DNA of 64,000 nucleotides from CAUPWF01 sp036656795 (lineage in GTDB: Bacteria > Bacillota > Clostridia > Lachnospirales > Lachnospiraceae). The notes under the pieces were generated by a model. The model did not search any database. It was given only the letters and a program-made list of their open reading frames with translations, and was not told the DNA's origin. The stretch covers positions 1 through 64,000 of the forward strand of contig JAVXHR010000006.1 in NCBI GenBank assembly GCA_036656795.1, read 5' to 3'. Position 1 is the first letter of the stretch. Every line of letters begins with the position of its first letter. Of this stretch, positions 17,335-26,561 are shown piece by piece. The translations under genes and the position numbers were made by a program.

Positions 17335-18225
17335 ATGAGTAGACAAAAATCATATTTTGAGGGCTGGTATCTAAAGCAGCAAAATGAACACGAGGCAGTG
17401 GCAATTATTCCTGCCTTTCATACAGATGAGGACGGAAAAAGAACGGCAACAGTCCAAGTAATCACAAAAAAAGAATCGTATGTTAGTTACTATCAAGAGG
17501 AGGAGTGTTCCATTAACGATATGCCATGGGAAGTACGAATTGGTCCCAATCGATTCTCGTTTCACGGTTGTCATCTGGAACTCTGTGTAAAGGGGATTAA
17601 AATAGAAGGAGATATAACGTATCACTCCTTTTCACCATCGGCACCACCGATGATGGGACCCTTTGCAAAAGCACCATATATGCCATGCAGACATGAGCTG
17701 TATAGTGCTTTTCATAACGTGGTCGGTCGATTGGATATCAATGATCGAATCCTTCGATTTTTTGATGGCATTGGATATATTGAGGGAGATGCAGGAACTT
17801 CATTTCCAGAACAGTATGTATGGACGCAATGTGGCTTTGCAAATGAAAGATTGCAGAATATTATGATGGCAGTTGCCCGTATTCCACTATGGAAAATAGG
17901 AGAGAAAAGAAAAGGCTCTTATACAGGGTGTATTGGTAGTTTTTTATATGAAGGAACGCAATATCGTATTGCAACTTATCTAGGGGCAAAAGTACGACAA
18001 ATTGCAAATAATCATGTGTGTATTCAACAAGGGAAACTTTTATTGCATATCTGGTTATTGGAGTACGAACAAAGGAAACCATTATTAGCGCCTATTCGAG
18101 GAACAATGATTCGAACAATTGAAGAAAGTGTGGATAGTACGGTTCGCTATCGATGTAGTATTGGCGGAAGGGTACTATTTGATAAAACAGGAAGATGTGC
18201 TGGTTTCGAATGGGAGTGGAAGTAA
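17335..18225 (+). CDS. Tocopherol-cyclase-like protein
   Basis: 296 residues, soluble and beta-rich. The motifs FEGWYLKQQ near the N-terminus, GYIEGDAGTSFPEQYVWTQC in the middle and GSFLYEGTQYRIATY later match the tocopherol cyclase-like family found in many Firmicutes that make no tocopherol. The bacterial role is unknown; a lipocalin-like fold acting on a hydrophobic ligand is the usual guess. It stands alone between DUF4317 and the liv operon, with a GAGGTGAT ribosome site. Confidence 0.82.
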   Translation: MSRQKSYFEGWYLKQQNEHEAVAIIPAFHTDEDGKRTATVQVITKKESYVSYYQEEECSINDMPWEVRIGPNRFSFHGCHLELCVKGIKIEGDITYHSFSPSAPPMMGPFAKAPYMPCRHELYSAFHNVVGRLDINDRILRFFDGIGYIEGDAGTSFPEQYVWTQCGFANERLQNIMMAVARIPLWKIGEKRKGSYTGCIGSFLYEGTQYRIATYLGAKVRQIANNHVCIQQGKLLLHIWLLEYEQRKPLLAPIRGTMIRTIEESVDSTVRYRCSIGGRVLFDKTGRCAGFEWEWK

Positions 18226-18264
18226 AATTGTATTTATAAAAAACAGAGTGCAATCTAAAAAATC

Positions 18265-18293
18265 TTGACAAATCACATCGGAGACGGTATTAT
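18265..18293 (+). promoter_or_regulatory. Promoter of the liv operon
   Basis: TTGACA (18265-18270) and TATTAT (18288-18293) are separated by 17 bp, about 68 bp ahead of the binding-protein gene. Confidence 0.75.
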
Positions 18294-18360
18294 AAGGTAA
18301 TAATCAGATGATTTAGTAAGTTGAATTGCTAATCACATAAAGTAATAGGAGGATGGGAAG

Positions 18361-19539
18361 ATGAAAAAGTATACAAAAATCATGAGTATGTTATTAGCTG
18401 GAGTATTGGTGGTAGGTTCGTTGGCAGGCTGTGGTAAAAAGTCAGAGAGTGCATCAGGTGCAAAAGATGGTACTGTTTTTAAAATCGGTGGAATTGGTCC
18501 AACAACAGGTGGTGCGGCAATTTATGGTCAGGCAGTAAAGAATGCCATGGAACTTGCAACGGATGAGATTAATGAAGCAGGTGGAATTAATGGATTTCAA
18601 GTGGAGATGAATTTCCAAGACGATGAACACGATGCGGAAAAAGCAGTGAATGCTTATAATACGTTAAAAGATTGGGGAATGCAGATGTTATTAGGTACGG
18701 TTACTTCGACCCCATGTATTGCGGTAGAAGCAGAGGCACAATCGGATAATATGTTTTTATTAACCCCATCCGGTTCTGCAGTGCAATGTGTAGAGGGCGA
18801 TAATGCATTTCGTGTATGCTTTTCCGATCCAAACCAAGGAATGGCATCTGCAAAATATATTGGAGAAAAAGGACTAGCAAAAAAAGTGGCGGTTATTTAT
18901 GATAGCTCTGATGTATATTCTTCTGGAATTTATGAAAAATTTGCTTCCGAAGCTAAGACCCAGAAGATTGAAGTGGTTGCGGCTGAAGCATTTACAGCAG
19001 ATAATAATAAAGATTTTTCAACCCAGATTCAAAAAGCAAAAGACGCAGGTGCAGAATTAGTGTTTTTACCAATTTATTATCAAGAAGCGGCGTTAATTTT
19101 GGATCAGGCAAATAAAACTGGATACAAACCTATCTTCTTTGGTTGTGATGGTTTAGATGGTATTTTGACACAAGAGAATTTTGATACAACTTTGGCCGAA
19201 GGCGTTATGTTGTTAACTCCATTTGCTGCAGATGCGCAAGATGAAGCAACGAAAAATTTTGTTACAAAATTTAAAGAAAAATATAAAGATGTGCCAAATC
19301 AATTTGCAGCAGATGCGTATGATGGAATGTATGCAATGAAAGCAGCTTTGGAAAAAGAAGATGCAAAGCCTGATATGAATGCATCTGATATATGTGAGGC
19401 TGCAAAAAAAGGTATAACATCTATTACTGTAAAAGGTTTGACAGGTGGAGAAGAAGGAATTACTTGGGCGGCAGATGGAGAGCCAAATAAATCACCAAAA
19501 GCGGTTCAGATTACAGATGGTGCTTATAAAGCAATGTAA
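18361..19539 (+). CDS. livJ: Branched-chain amino acid ABC transporter binding lipoprotein
   Basis: 392-residue periplasmic-binding-protein fold type I (LivJ/LivK class). A lipoprotein signal with Cys24 (SLAGC followed by GKKSE) anchors it to the membrane. Motifs are IGGIGPTTGGAAIYGQ at the mature N-terminus and VAVIYDSSDVYSSG in the second lobe. It is the first gene of a complete liv operon behind a strong promoter and AGGAGG. Leucine, isoleucine or valine is the expected ligand, although some relatives bind other amides. Confidence 0.94.
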   Translation: MKKYTKIMSMLLAGVLVVGSLAGCGKKSESASGAKDGTVFKIGGIGPTTGGAAIYGQAVKNAMELATDEINEAGGINGFQVEMNFQDDEHDAEKAVNAYNTLKDWGMQMLLGTVTSTPCIAVEAEAQSDNMFLLTPSGSAVQCVEGDNAFRVCFSDPNQGMASAKYIGEKGLAKKVAVIYDSSDVYSSGIYEKFASEAKTQKIEVVAAEAFTADNNKDFSTQIQKAKDAGAELVFLPIYYQEAALILDQANKTGYKPIFFGCDGLDGILTQENFDTTLAEGVMLLTPFAADAQDEATKNFVTKFKEKYKDVPNQFAADAYDGMYAMKAALEKEDAKPDMNASDICEAAKKGITSITVKGLTGGEEGITWAADGEPNKSPKAVQITDGAYKAM

Positions 19540-19588
19540 TATAGTTTGATGGATAGAAAAAGAGTGGAAGATGTAGGAGAGGTGCTTT

Positions 19589-20470
19589 ATGAGTATGATA
19601 TCATATTTAATTAATGGGGTTAGTCTCGGTAGCGTATATGCCATTATTGCACTTGGATATACAATGGTATATGGAATTGCAAAGATGCTTAACTTTGCCC
19701 ATGGAGATGTAATTATGATAGGTGGATTTGTAGTATTTACAGCTACAAGTACGATGGGATTACCACCTTTTTTGGGAATTGTATTATCCATTGGAATCTG
19801 TACGGTGTTGGGAATGACGATAGAAAGAGTAGCATACAAGCCTTTAAGAGGAGCATCTCCTTTGGCAGTACTGATTACGGCAATTGGAGTTAGTTATTTG
19901 CTTCAAAATGTGGCACTTATTATCTTTGGTGCCAATCCAAAATCTTTTACATCTGTTGTTACGATGAAACCGATTGTGTTGGCAGATGGGCAGTTGACCA
20001 TTACAGGAGAAACATTGGTTACAATACTTTCAGGAATTGTGATTATGATTGTTTTATCATTTTTTATTAAAAAAACAAAACCGGGGCAGGCAATGCTGGC
20101 TGTCTCGGAAGATAAAGATGCAGCGCAATTAATGGGAGTAAATGTCAATGGGACAATTGCAATGACATTTGCAATCGGATCGGCATTGGCGGCTATCGCA
20201 GGCATGCTATTATGCTCAGCATATCCGACTTTGAATCCATATACAGGTTCTATGCCCGGTATTAAGGCATTTGTGGCCGCTGTATTTGGAGGCATTGGTT
20301 CGATACCAGGGGCAATGATTGGTGGTATCTTGTTGGGTGTAATTGAAATCTTATCAAAGGCTTATATATCTTCACAATTATCAGATGCTATTGTATTTGG
20401 TGTTTTGATTATTGTGCTTCTTGTAAAGCCTACCGGACTTCTCGGTAAGAAGATTAGTGAGAAAGTGTAG
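19589..20470 (+). CDS. livH: Branched-chain amino acid ABC permease LivH
   Basis: 293-residue permease of the LivH group with about eight hydrophobic segments. The opening LINGVSLGSVYAIIALGYTMVYGI and the motif FGGIGSIPGAMIGGILLG near residue 233 are diagnostic. It pairs with LivM to form the channel for branched-chain amino acids. It lies 49 nt after livJ and 10 nt before livM. Confidence 0.95.
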   Translation: MSMISYLINGVSLGSVYAIIALGYTMVYGIAKMLNFAHGDVIMIGGFVVFTATSTMGLPPFLGIVLSIGICTVLGMTIERVAYKPLRGASPLAVLITAIGVSYLLQNVALIIFGANPKSFTSVVTMKPIVLADGQLTITGETLVTILSGIVIMIVLSFFIKKTKPGQAMLAVSEDKDAAQLMGVNVNGTIAMTFAIGSALAAIAGMLLCSAYPTLNPYTGSMPGIKAFVAAVFGGIGSIPGAMIGGILLGVIEILSKAYISSQLSDAIVFGVLIIVLLVKPTGLLGKKISEKV

Positions 20471-20480
20471 GTGGTGAAAG

Positions 20481-21551
20481 ATGAAAAAAAAGATGAGCAA
20501 AACAACTAAAAATAATTGTATTACATATGGAATGGTGATTGTAGCATACATTGTTGTCCAGGGCGTGCTATTGTCAGGAAATATGTCTAGTCTTATGGAG
20601 GGACTTTTGGTTCCATTATGCACATATGTCATTCTTGCAGTTTCTCTTAATCTCGTAGTGGGAATCTCAGGAGAACTTAGCCTTGGTCATGCTGGATTCA
20701 TGTGTATTGGTGCATTTTCAGGGGCTTTATTTTCAAAATGCGCGATGGGTACTATGCCAGATGGACTTCGATTTTTTCTTGCAATCATAATAGGTGCAGC
20801 GTTGTCAGCCGTGTTTGGAATTCTAATAGGAATTCCAGTATTACGTTTGCGTGGTGATTACCTTGCCATTGTTACATTGGCATTTGGTGAGATTATTAAG
20901 AATGTGGTAAATGTTCTATATATAGGAACGGATAGTAAAGGAATTCATTTTTCTACAAAAGATGTGATGTCTTTAAAGTTGGAAGAAGGTGGGAAAGTGT
21001 TGATTAGTGGTCCTCAGGGTATATCGGGAACGCCAAAGAATGCAACATTCACCATTGGAATCATCTTGATTCTCATAACATTGATCATCGTATTGAATCT
21101 GATTAATTCCAGAGATGGACGTGCGATTATGTCTATTCGTGATAATCGGATAGCGGCAGAGTCTGTAGGAATTAGTCTTACAAAATATAAACTCATGGCA
21201 TTTTCTATCTCAGCGGGATTAGCAGGCATGGCAGGTGTCTTATATGCACATAATTTAGCAACATTAACGGCATTACCGAAGAATTTCGGATATAACATGT
21301 CGATTATGATTCTTGTCTTTGTAGTGCTTGGTGGAATTGGAAATATACGTGGTTCGATTATAGCGGCAGTAGTGCTTACATTATTACCGGAATTATTACG
21401 TGGGTTAAATGATTACCGCATGTTAATTTATGCATTGGTATTAATCTTTATGATGTTGTTTAATTGGAGTCCTAAGGTGCAGGAGTGGAAGAGCAGATAT
21501 TCTTTGAAAAGATTATTTGGTAAAAAAAAGCTAGCAAAGGAGGAACACTAA
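20481..21551 (+). CDS. livM: Branched-chain amino acid ABC permease LivM
   Basis: 356-residue permease with the LivM signatures GELSLGHAGFMCIGAF (about residue 64) and VLGGIGNIRGSIIAAV near residue 288. It forms the second half of the channel. It is one codon from the downstream livG start, with AAAGGAGG in its own 3' end serving livG. Confidence 0.95.
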   Translation: MKKKMSKTTKNNCITYGMVIVAYIVVQGVLLSGNMSSLMEGLLVPLCTYVILAVSLNLVVGISGELSLGHAGFMCIGAFSGALFSKCAMGTMPDGLRFFLAIIIGAALSAVFGILIGIPVLRLRGDYLAIVTLAFGEIIKNVVNVLYIGTDSKGIHFSTKDVMSLKLEEGGKVLISGPQGISGTPKNATFTIGIILILITLIIVLNLINSRDGRAIMSIRDNRIAAESVGISLTKYKLMAFSISAGLAGMAGVLYAHNLATLTALPKNFGYNMSIMILVFVVLGGIGNIRGSIIAAVVLTLLPELLRGLNDYRMLIYALVLIFMMLFNWSPKVQEWKSRYSLKRLFGKKKLAKEEH

Positions 21552-21552
21552 G

Positions 21553-22311
21553 ATGGCATTATTAGAAGTGAAAAACTTAGGGATATCCTTTGGTGGATTA
21601 CGGGCAGTGGATGATTTTCAAGTTTCGATTGAACAAGGTCAATTGTATGGCTTGATTGGTCCAAATGGAGCAGGAAAGACCACAATATTTAATCTTTTAA
21701 CAGGAGTCTACAAACCCAATGAGGGAACAATTACATTGGATGGAGCGGACATTACGGCAAAACGAACCATTGATATTAATAAAGCTGGAATTGCAAGAAC
21801 ATTTCAGAACATACGTTTATTTAGAGAATTGACAGTGCTTGACAATGTAAAAGTAGGATTGCATAATGAATATAGATATAGTAGCATTGCAGGTATATTT
21901 TGTCTGCCACAATATTTCAAAGTAGAAAAACAGATGGATGAGCAGGCAATGAAGTTGTTAAAAGTGTTTGATTTAGATAAAGAATGTGACTATCTTGCAG
22001 CAAATCTTCCTTATGGAAAGCAACGTAAATTGGAGATTGCTAGAGCATTAGCGACGAATCCAAAACTATTATTATTAGATGAACCGGCAGCAGGTATGAA
22101 TCCAAATGAAACAAAAGAATTGATGGATACGATTCAATTTGTACAAAAAGAATTTCATATGACCATCCTTTTAATTGAACATGATATGAAATTAGTATCA
22201 GGAATCTGTGAAGAGTTGACGGTACTTAATTTTGGCCATGTATTGGCGCAAGGAGCAACCAGTACAGTGCTAAATGATCCACAGGTTATTACGGCATATT
22301 TAGGTGAATAA
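21553..22311 (+). CDS. livG: Branched-chain amino acid ABC transporter ATPase LivG
   Basis: 252-residue ABC ATPase. Walker A is GPNGAGKTT (about 37-45). The signature region reads LPYGKQRKLEIARAL, a LivG-type variant of LSGGQ, and Walker B is LLLLDEPAAGMNP. It powers transport on the cytosolic face together with LivF. AGGAGG precedes the ATG. Confidence 0.95.
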   Translation: MALLEVKNLGISFGGLRAVDDFQVSIEQGQLYGLIGPNGAGKTTIFNLLTGVYKPNEGTITLDGADITAKRTIDINKAGIARTFQNIRLFRELTVLDNVKVGLHNEYRYSSIAGIFCLPQYFKVEKQMDEQAMKLLKVFDLDKECDYLAANLPYGKQRKLEIARALATNPKLLLLDEPAAGMNPNETKELMDTIQFVQKEFHMTILLIEHDMKLVSGICEELTVLNFGHVLAQGATSTVLNDPQVITAYLGE

Positions 22312-22326
22312 AGGGGGTGGGCAATC

Positions 22327-23037
22327 ATGTCTATGTTAAAAATTACAAATCTGGAAGTATATTATGGAGTCATAAAAGCAATCAAAGGAATTGATTTTGA
22401 GGTACATGAAGGAGAAGTTGTGGCTTTGATTGGCGCCAATGGAGCAGGAAAAACAACAATATTACATACAATTACTGGATTAATACAACCTAAAAATGGA
22501 ATCATAGAATTTGAAGGAAAAGACATTACTAAGGTTCCGGCCCACAAGATAGTATCGCTTGGAATGGCGCATGTTCCGGAGGGCAGACGGGTATTTGCAC
22601 AATTGTCAGTATATGAAAACCTAAAACTAGGAGCATATACACGAAAAGACAAAACAGAAATTGAAGAAACACTGCAGATGGTATACCAAAGATTCCCACG
22701 TCTTGAAGAACGAAAAAATCAATTGGCAGGTACTTTAAGTGGTGGAGAACAACAGATGCTTGCCATGGGGCGAGCATTGATGTCCCATCCTAAGATTATC
22801 TTAATGGATGAACCGTCTATGGGGTTATCTCCAATTTATGTTAATGAGATATTTAATATTATAAAAGAAGTAAGTGCAAGTGGTACTACGGTGTTGCTGG
22901 TGGAACAGAATGCAAAAAAAGCACTGTCAATTGCAAACAGAGCATATGTGTTAGAAACGGGAACAATTGCCTTGGCAGGTGATGCAAAAGAATTGATGAA
23001 TAATGATTCCGTTAAAAAGGCATATCTTGGTGAATAG
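22327..23037 (+). CDS. livF: Branched-chain amino acid ABC transporter ATPase LivF
   Basis: 236-residue ABC ATPase. Walker A is GANGAGKTT, the signature LSGGEQQMLAMGRAL, Walker B IILMDEPSMGLSP, and the LivF-type segment HVPEGRRVFAQLSVYENL is present. It partners LivG. It lies 15 nt after livG and 14 nt before the next gene, so the transcript probably continues past the transporter. Confidence 0.95.
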   Translation: MSMLKITNLEVYYGVIKAIKGIDFEVHEGEVVALIGANGAGKTTILHTITGLIQPKNGIIEFEGKDITKVPAHKIVSLGMAHVPEGRRVFAQLSVYENLKLGAYTRKDKTEIEETLQMVYQRFPRLEERKNQLAGTLSGGEQQMLAMGRALMSHPKIILMDEPSMGLSPIYVNEIFNIIKEVSASGTTVLLVEQNAKKALSIANRAYVLETGTIALAGDAKELMNNDSVKKAYLGE

Positions 23038-23051
23038 GGGGAAGGATTCTT

Positions 23052-23681
23052 ATGAATAATGTGATAATTACAATTGGCCGTCAATTTGGAAGTGGTGGTA
23101 AGACCATAGGAGAGACATTGGCAAAAGAACTGAATATTCCTTGCTACAATAATGAGATTTTACGTATGGCATCAGATGAAAGTGGGATTAATGAAGCCTT
23201 ATTTAACCAGACAGATGAAAAATTGCAAAATGGATCTCTGTTTGGTGTAGCAAAACATATTTATGACGGACAACTGATTGCACCGGGACGAGATAATTTC
23301 ATATCTTCTGAAAACTTATTCTATTACCAAGCAAAAGTAATGAAAGATTTGGCAGAAAAAGAATCTTGTGTTATCATAGGTAGATGTGCAGATTTTGTAT
23401 TGAAAGAATATCCCAATGTGGTTCGCGTCTTCGTACATGCGCCAAAAGACTATTGTCTGGCAAGAGCAGGAGAACGTGTTGCGCTAAAAGGGAAAGAATT
23501 AGAAAAATATGTGGCGAAAACAGATAAATATCGTGGAGATTTTTATCACTATTATACAGGGAACGAATGGGAAGATGCCAGAAATTATGATCTTTGCCTT
23601 GATAGTAGTAAATTAGGATTCGATAAAACAGGTGAAATTATTAAAGAATATGCAAAGATAAGATTTGGTGCATTAAATTAG
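23052..23681 (+). CDS. Cytidylate kinase-like family protein
   Basis: 209 residues with a P-loop at the N-terminus (GRQFGSGGKTIG, about 9-20), followed by the RAGERVALKGKE lid-like region and YDLCLDSSKLG near the end. This is the cytidylate kinase-like family widespread in Firmicutes. It differs from true Cmk, and its substrate has not been established. It sits 14 nt behind livF, apparently in the liv transcript, and just ahead of a nucleotidyltransferase-like gene. Confidence 0.85.
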   Translation: MNNVIITIGRQFGSGGKTIGETLAKELNIPCYNNEILRMASDESGINEALFNQTDEKLQNGSLFGVAKHIYDGQLIAPGRDNFISSENLFYYQAKVMKDLAEKESCVIIGRCADFVLKEYPNVVRVFVHAPKDYCLARAGERVALKGKELEKYVAKTDKYRGDFYHYYTGNEWEDARNYDLCLDSSKLGFDKTGEIIKEYAKIRFGALN

Positions 23682-23704
23682 TTGGAGACAACAAAGGAGA
23701 ATCA

Positions 23705-24166
23705 ATGGTAAATACGGGGGTTATATATAGTCGGTTTAAAATCGTACATCTGAAACACTTAGAATATATATTGGCGGCCAAGATGGGGTGTCAAAGATTA
23801 TATGTTGGAATCACATATCCGGACGATGCCGATAGCACATATATTCAGAGATATGAGATGATTCATGATGCATTATTGGATATTGGCGTGAGAAGAGAAG
23901 ACTTTGAAATCATTCCATTTCCAGTTGAACAACCCGAAATGATTCTTCAATATGCGCCACGGGAGGCAACCTATTTACTCAGTATTGGTAACGAACAAGG
24001 AGAAGAACAGAAAAAATTGTTAGAGGACTTGGGATTGACAGTAGAAGTACTTTGGCGAAGAGAAATAGATGAATTGACGTTAATGGAAGATGAGATAAAA
24101 GAATGTATGCGTACAGGGAGAGAATGGAGTCATTTGGTACCTAAAACCGTATATCAAAAATTTTAA
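23705..24166 (+). CDS. NadM-like nucleotidyltransferase with altered HxGH motif
   Basis: 153 residues of the cytidylyltransferase/NMN-adenylyltransferase fold. The N-terminal segment aligns with GRFQPFH-x-GHLEY-type motifs, but here reads SRFKIVHLKHLEYI: the two histidines remain (HLKH), while the glycine is a lysine and the leading glycine is a serine. LYVGITYP and the closing REWSHLVP resemble NadM. The protein is shorter than usual (about 170-180). Activity on NMN or a related nucleotide is plausible but not assured. A palindromic repeat starts one base after the stop. Confidence 0.7.
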   Translation: MVNTGVIYSRFKIVHLKHLEYILAAKMGCQRLYVGITYPDDADSTYIQRYEMIHDALLDIGVRREDFEIIPFPVEQPEMILQYAPREATYLLSIGNEQGEEQKKLLEDLGLTVEVLWRREIDELTLMEDEIKECMRTGREWSHLVPKTVYQKF

Positions 24167-24167
24167 A

Positions 24168-24237
24168 TTCAATTGGGGACGGGGTATTTTTCAAAAATAC
24201 CCCGTCCCCAATTGAAAATACCCTGTCCCCAATTGAA
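24168..24237 (+). repeat. GC-rich palindromic repeat, copy 1
   Basis: A perfect palindrome of two 24-bp arms (24168-24191 and 24193-24216) around a single C, built on TTGGGGACGGGGTA, followed by a further half-unit ending at 24237. Copies lie at 34226 and 35703. It begins one base past a stop codon, in otherwise AT-rich DNA. It is REP-like and could fold into a very stable hairpin that ends or protects the upstream message. Confidence 0.9.
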
Positions 24238-24258
24238 AGAAAGGAGAGATAACGAGGT

Positions 24259-25227
24259 ATGTCTGAAGTAAAAAAAAAATATGGTGTTGCAGCAATAATT
24301 GTATTATGTATAATTGGTACAATTGTTGTTATATATAGTAAATTACAACTATCAAATCATGATAGGAGCTCGATTCCAAAGAAATTTGGTGCAACATATA
24401 TGACTATGAACAATCCTTATTTTGAAGTGTTGAATGAGAATATTAAGGAAGTTGTTGAGGCAAATGGTGATATTTTAATTACACGGGATCCACTTCAAGA
24501 TCAAGAGAAACAGAATGAGCAGATTGAAGAAATGATAAATGAGAATGTGGAAGCTATTTTTTTGAATCCAGTTGACTGGAAAGGGGTAAGAACATCTTTA
24601 GAGCTTTGTAAAAGGGAGGGGATTCCTGTATTTTGCATTGATACAGATGTGTATGATGAAAAGTATATTGTTTCGACAATTATTTCCGATAATTATGATG
24701 CAGGGGTTCAGTGTGCCAATGATATGATGTCGAAGGTGGAAAGCGCTAAGATTATTATTGTGAATCATCAGAATATCAATTCTACGAATGAGAGAGTTCG
24801 AGGTTTTTTAGATACGATTGCAGGAAAATCGGAATATGAGATTGTAGCACAAAGAATTACAGTGGCGGAACTTGAAAAAGCGATGAAGGAAATGAAAAAT
24901 ATCTTAAAAACAGGAGTTGAATTTAATGTTGTATTAGGTGGAAATGATCCAACAGCACTAGGGTGCCTTGCAGCAATGCAGCAACAGGGAATGGAAAGTC
25001 AGGTGTTGTTATATGGAATAGATGGTTCTCCAGATGCCAAAGCAATGATTAAAGCAGGATATATGGAAGCAACGAGTGCACAGTCTCCAATTCAAATAGG
25101 AGAAACAGCAGCAACACAGGCGTACAAATATTTAGAGGGTATAAAAGTTGAGAAGAATATAGTTATACCAGTAACCTTAATTTCAGAAAAGAATCTGGCA
25201 GAGTATGATACTGCCGGGTGGCAGTAG
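24259..25227 (+). CDS. Membrane-anchored sugar-binding sensor protein (RbsB-like)
   Basis: 322 residues of the type I periplasmic sugar-binding fold (RbsB/XylF class). It has an uncleaved N-terminal membrane helix (about 10-27) in place of a lipoprotein signal. It shares GGNDPTALG, DGSPDAKA, AQSP and a GWQ C-terminus with the transporter binding protein at 28711, so the two look like paralogues. It overlaps the histidine kinase region downstream. The likely role is to bind a sugar outside the cell and signal through that kinase, not to feed a transporter. Confidence 0.85.
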   Translation: MSEVKKKYGVAAIIVLCIIGTIVVIYSKLQLSNHDRSSIPKKFGATYMTMNNPYFEVLNENIKEVVEANGDILITRDPLQDQEKQNEQIEEMINENVEAIFLNPVDWKGVRTSLELCKREGIPVFCIDTDVYDEKYIVSTIISDNYDAGVQCANDMMSKVESAKIIIVNHQNINSTNERVRGFLDTIAGKSEYEIVAQRITVAELEKAMKEMKNILKTGVEFNVVLGGNDPTALGCLAAMQQQGMESQVLLYGIDGSPDAKAMIKAGYMEATSAQSPIQIGETAATQAYKYLEGIKVEKNIVIPVTLISEKNLAEYDTAGWQ

Positions 25228-25238
25228 GAGAAGATAGA

Positions 25239-26561
25239 ATGCCGGATAAAGTGATACGACGTATTCAATTTATTTTACTTGCAATTAATATGATTGCAAT
25301 TTTATTTGTGACAATTTTTATCTATATTACAACAATGAAAGTGTGTAATGAATATATTGCGAGAGATTTTCTAGAAACAATTACTACAATTCCATGGATG
25401 CCACAAAGAAATATAGAAATCGTTCTTATATTGCTTGCGAGTTTAATTATTTCATTTGTTATGCGAGAATATCTTTATATAGAAAAAATACTGATCACAT
25501 ATGTAACATTGATTATAGATTTTGTGATTAGTATGACAATTGTTGTATTATTGGATTTTAATTACAATGGGATTCTATTATGGGTATTTGCCAATGCAAT
25601 TTTACATATTCAAGAACTGAAAGGAAAGTATATATTTATTTTTTTAGCAGTGGCAAGTTATATTGGGACAAATTGGGAATTAGAGGCAATTAATCACAAC
25701 TTGTATTCCATTTCCAATTATATGAATTACTATGAAGCAAATATACAGCAATATCTATTGGGGGGATTTAATGTATTATTGTCTATTAATATGATTATAT
25801 TTGCTACATTTTGTGCCTATGTTATCTTAATGCAAAGAGGAAGAATAGAAGAAGTCAATCAACTTTATGAGCGTCTTTCAGAAACCAATAATGAACTTCA
25901 AGAAGCAAATGTAGAGTTGCAAAAATATATGGTTATTAAAGAAAAAATGGGAGAAACAAAAGAGCGAAATCGACTGGCACGAGAGATTCATGATACTTTA
26001 GGCCATACGTTAACCGGAATATCAGCAGGAATAGATGCATGTCTTGCTACAATAGACACAAAACCGGATCGAACAAAACAACAATTGGAATTAATCTCGC
26101 AAGTAACAAGAGACGGAATCAAAGATGTAAGACGTTCTGTTAATGAATTGCGACCGGACGCACTTGAACGGCTTAGCCTTGAACATGCAATTAATAAAAT
26201 GGTTGCAGAGGTCAATACAATGACAGGTACAAATGTATGTTTTGATTGCAAAGTTGAGAATTTGAAATTTGATGAAGATGAAGAAAACACAATCTATAGA
26301 GTTGTACAAGAGAGTATTACAAATGCAATTCGTCATGGACAAGCAAAGCAGGTTTGGATTACAATAGAAAAAGAATATTCCGATATTCATATTGTGATTC
26401 AAGACAATGGTATTGGATGTGAAAAGATAAAAAAAGGGTTTGGAACAAGACATATGCTTGAACGAATTACAATGTTAAATGGGCGAGTATCATTTGATGG
26501 ACAAGATGGATTTGTTGTAGATGTTACAATACCAATTAGATGGGGGGAAGAATATGATTAA
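25239..26561 (+). CDS. Sensor histidine kinase (HisKA_3 type)
   Basis: 440 residues. The first 205 or so hold about six membrane segments and no obvious extracellular ligand domain. A coiled-coil linker (about 208-245) leads to a HisKA_3 dimerisation domain with phospho-accepting His251 (REIHDTLGHTL), then a HATPase_c domain (N-box QESITNAIRHG, G1 DNGIGCEK). The ATG at 25239 is preferred over a GTG at 25218, because GGAG lies 8 nt upstream. The stop overlaps the response-regulator start. It probably receives its signal from the anchored binding protein encoded just upstream. Confidence 0.93.
   Translation: MPDKVIRRIQFILLAINMIAILFVTIFIYITTMKVCNEYIARDFLETITTIPWMPQRNIEIVLILLASLIISFVMREYLYIEKILITYVTLIIDFVISMTIVVLLDFNYNGILLWVFANAILHIQELKGKYIFIFLAVASYIGTNWELEAINHNLYSISNYMNYYEANIQQYLLGGFNVLLSINMIIFATFCAYVILMQRGRIEEVNQLYERLSETNNELQEANVELQKYMVIKEKMGETKERNRLAREIHDTLGHTLTGISAGIDACLATIDTKPDRTKQQLELISQVTRDGIKDVRRSVNELRPDALERLSLEHAINKMVAEVNTMTGTNVCFDCKVENLKFDEDEENTIYRVVQESITNAIRHGQAKQVWITIEKEYSDIHIVIQDNGIGCEKIKKGFGTRHMLERITMLNGRVSFDGQDGFVVDVTIPIRWGEEYD

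Noticed and set aside
24168..24237. CRISPR array or insertion-sequence ends
   Set aside because: The repeat is a single palindrome per site, with no spacers, no target duplications that I can see and no transposase gene in the window.
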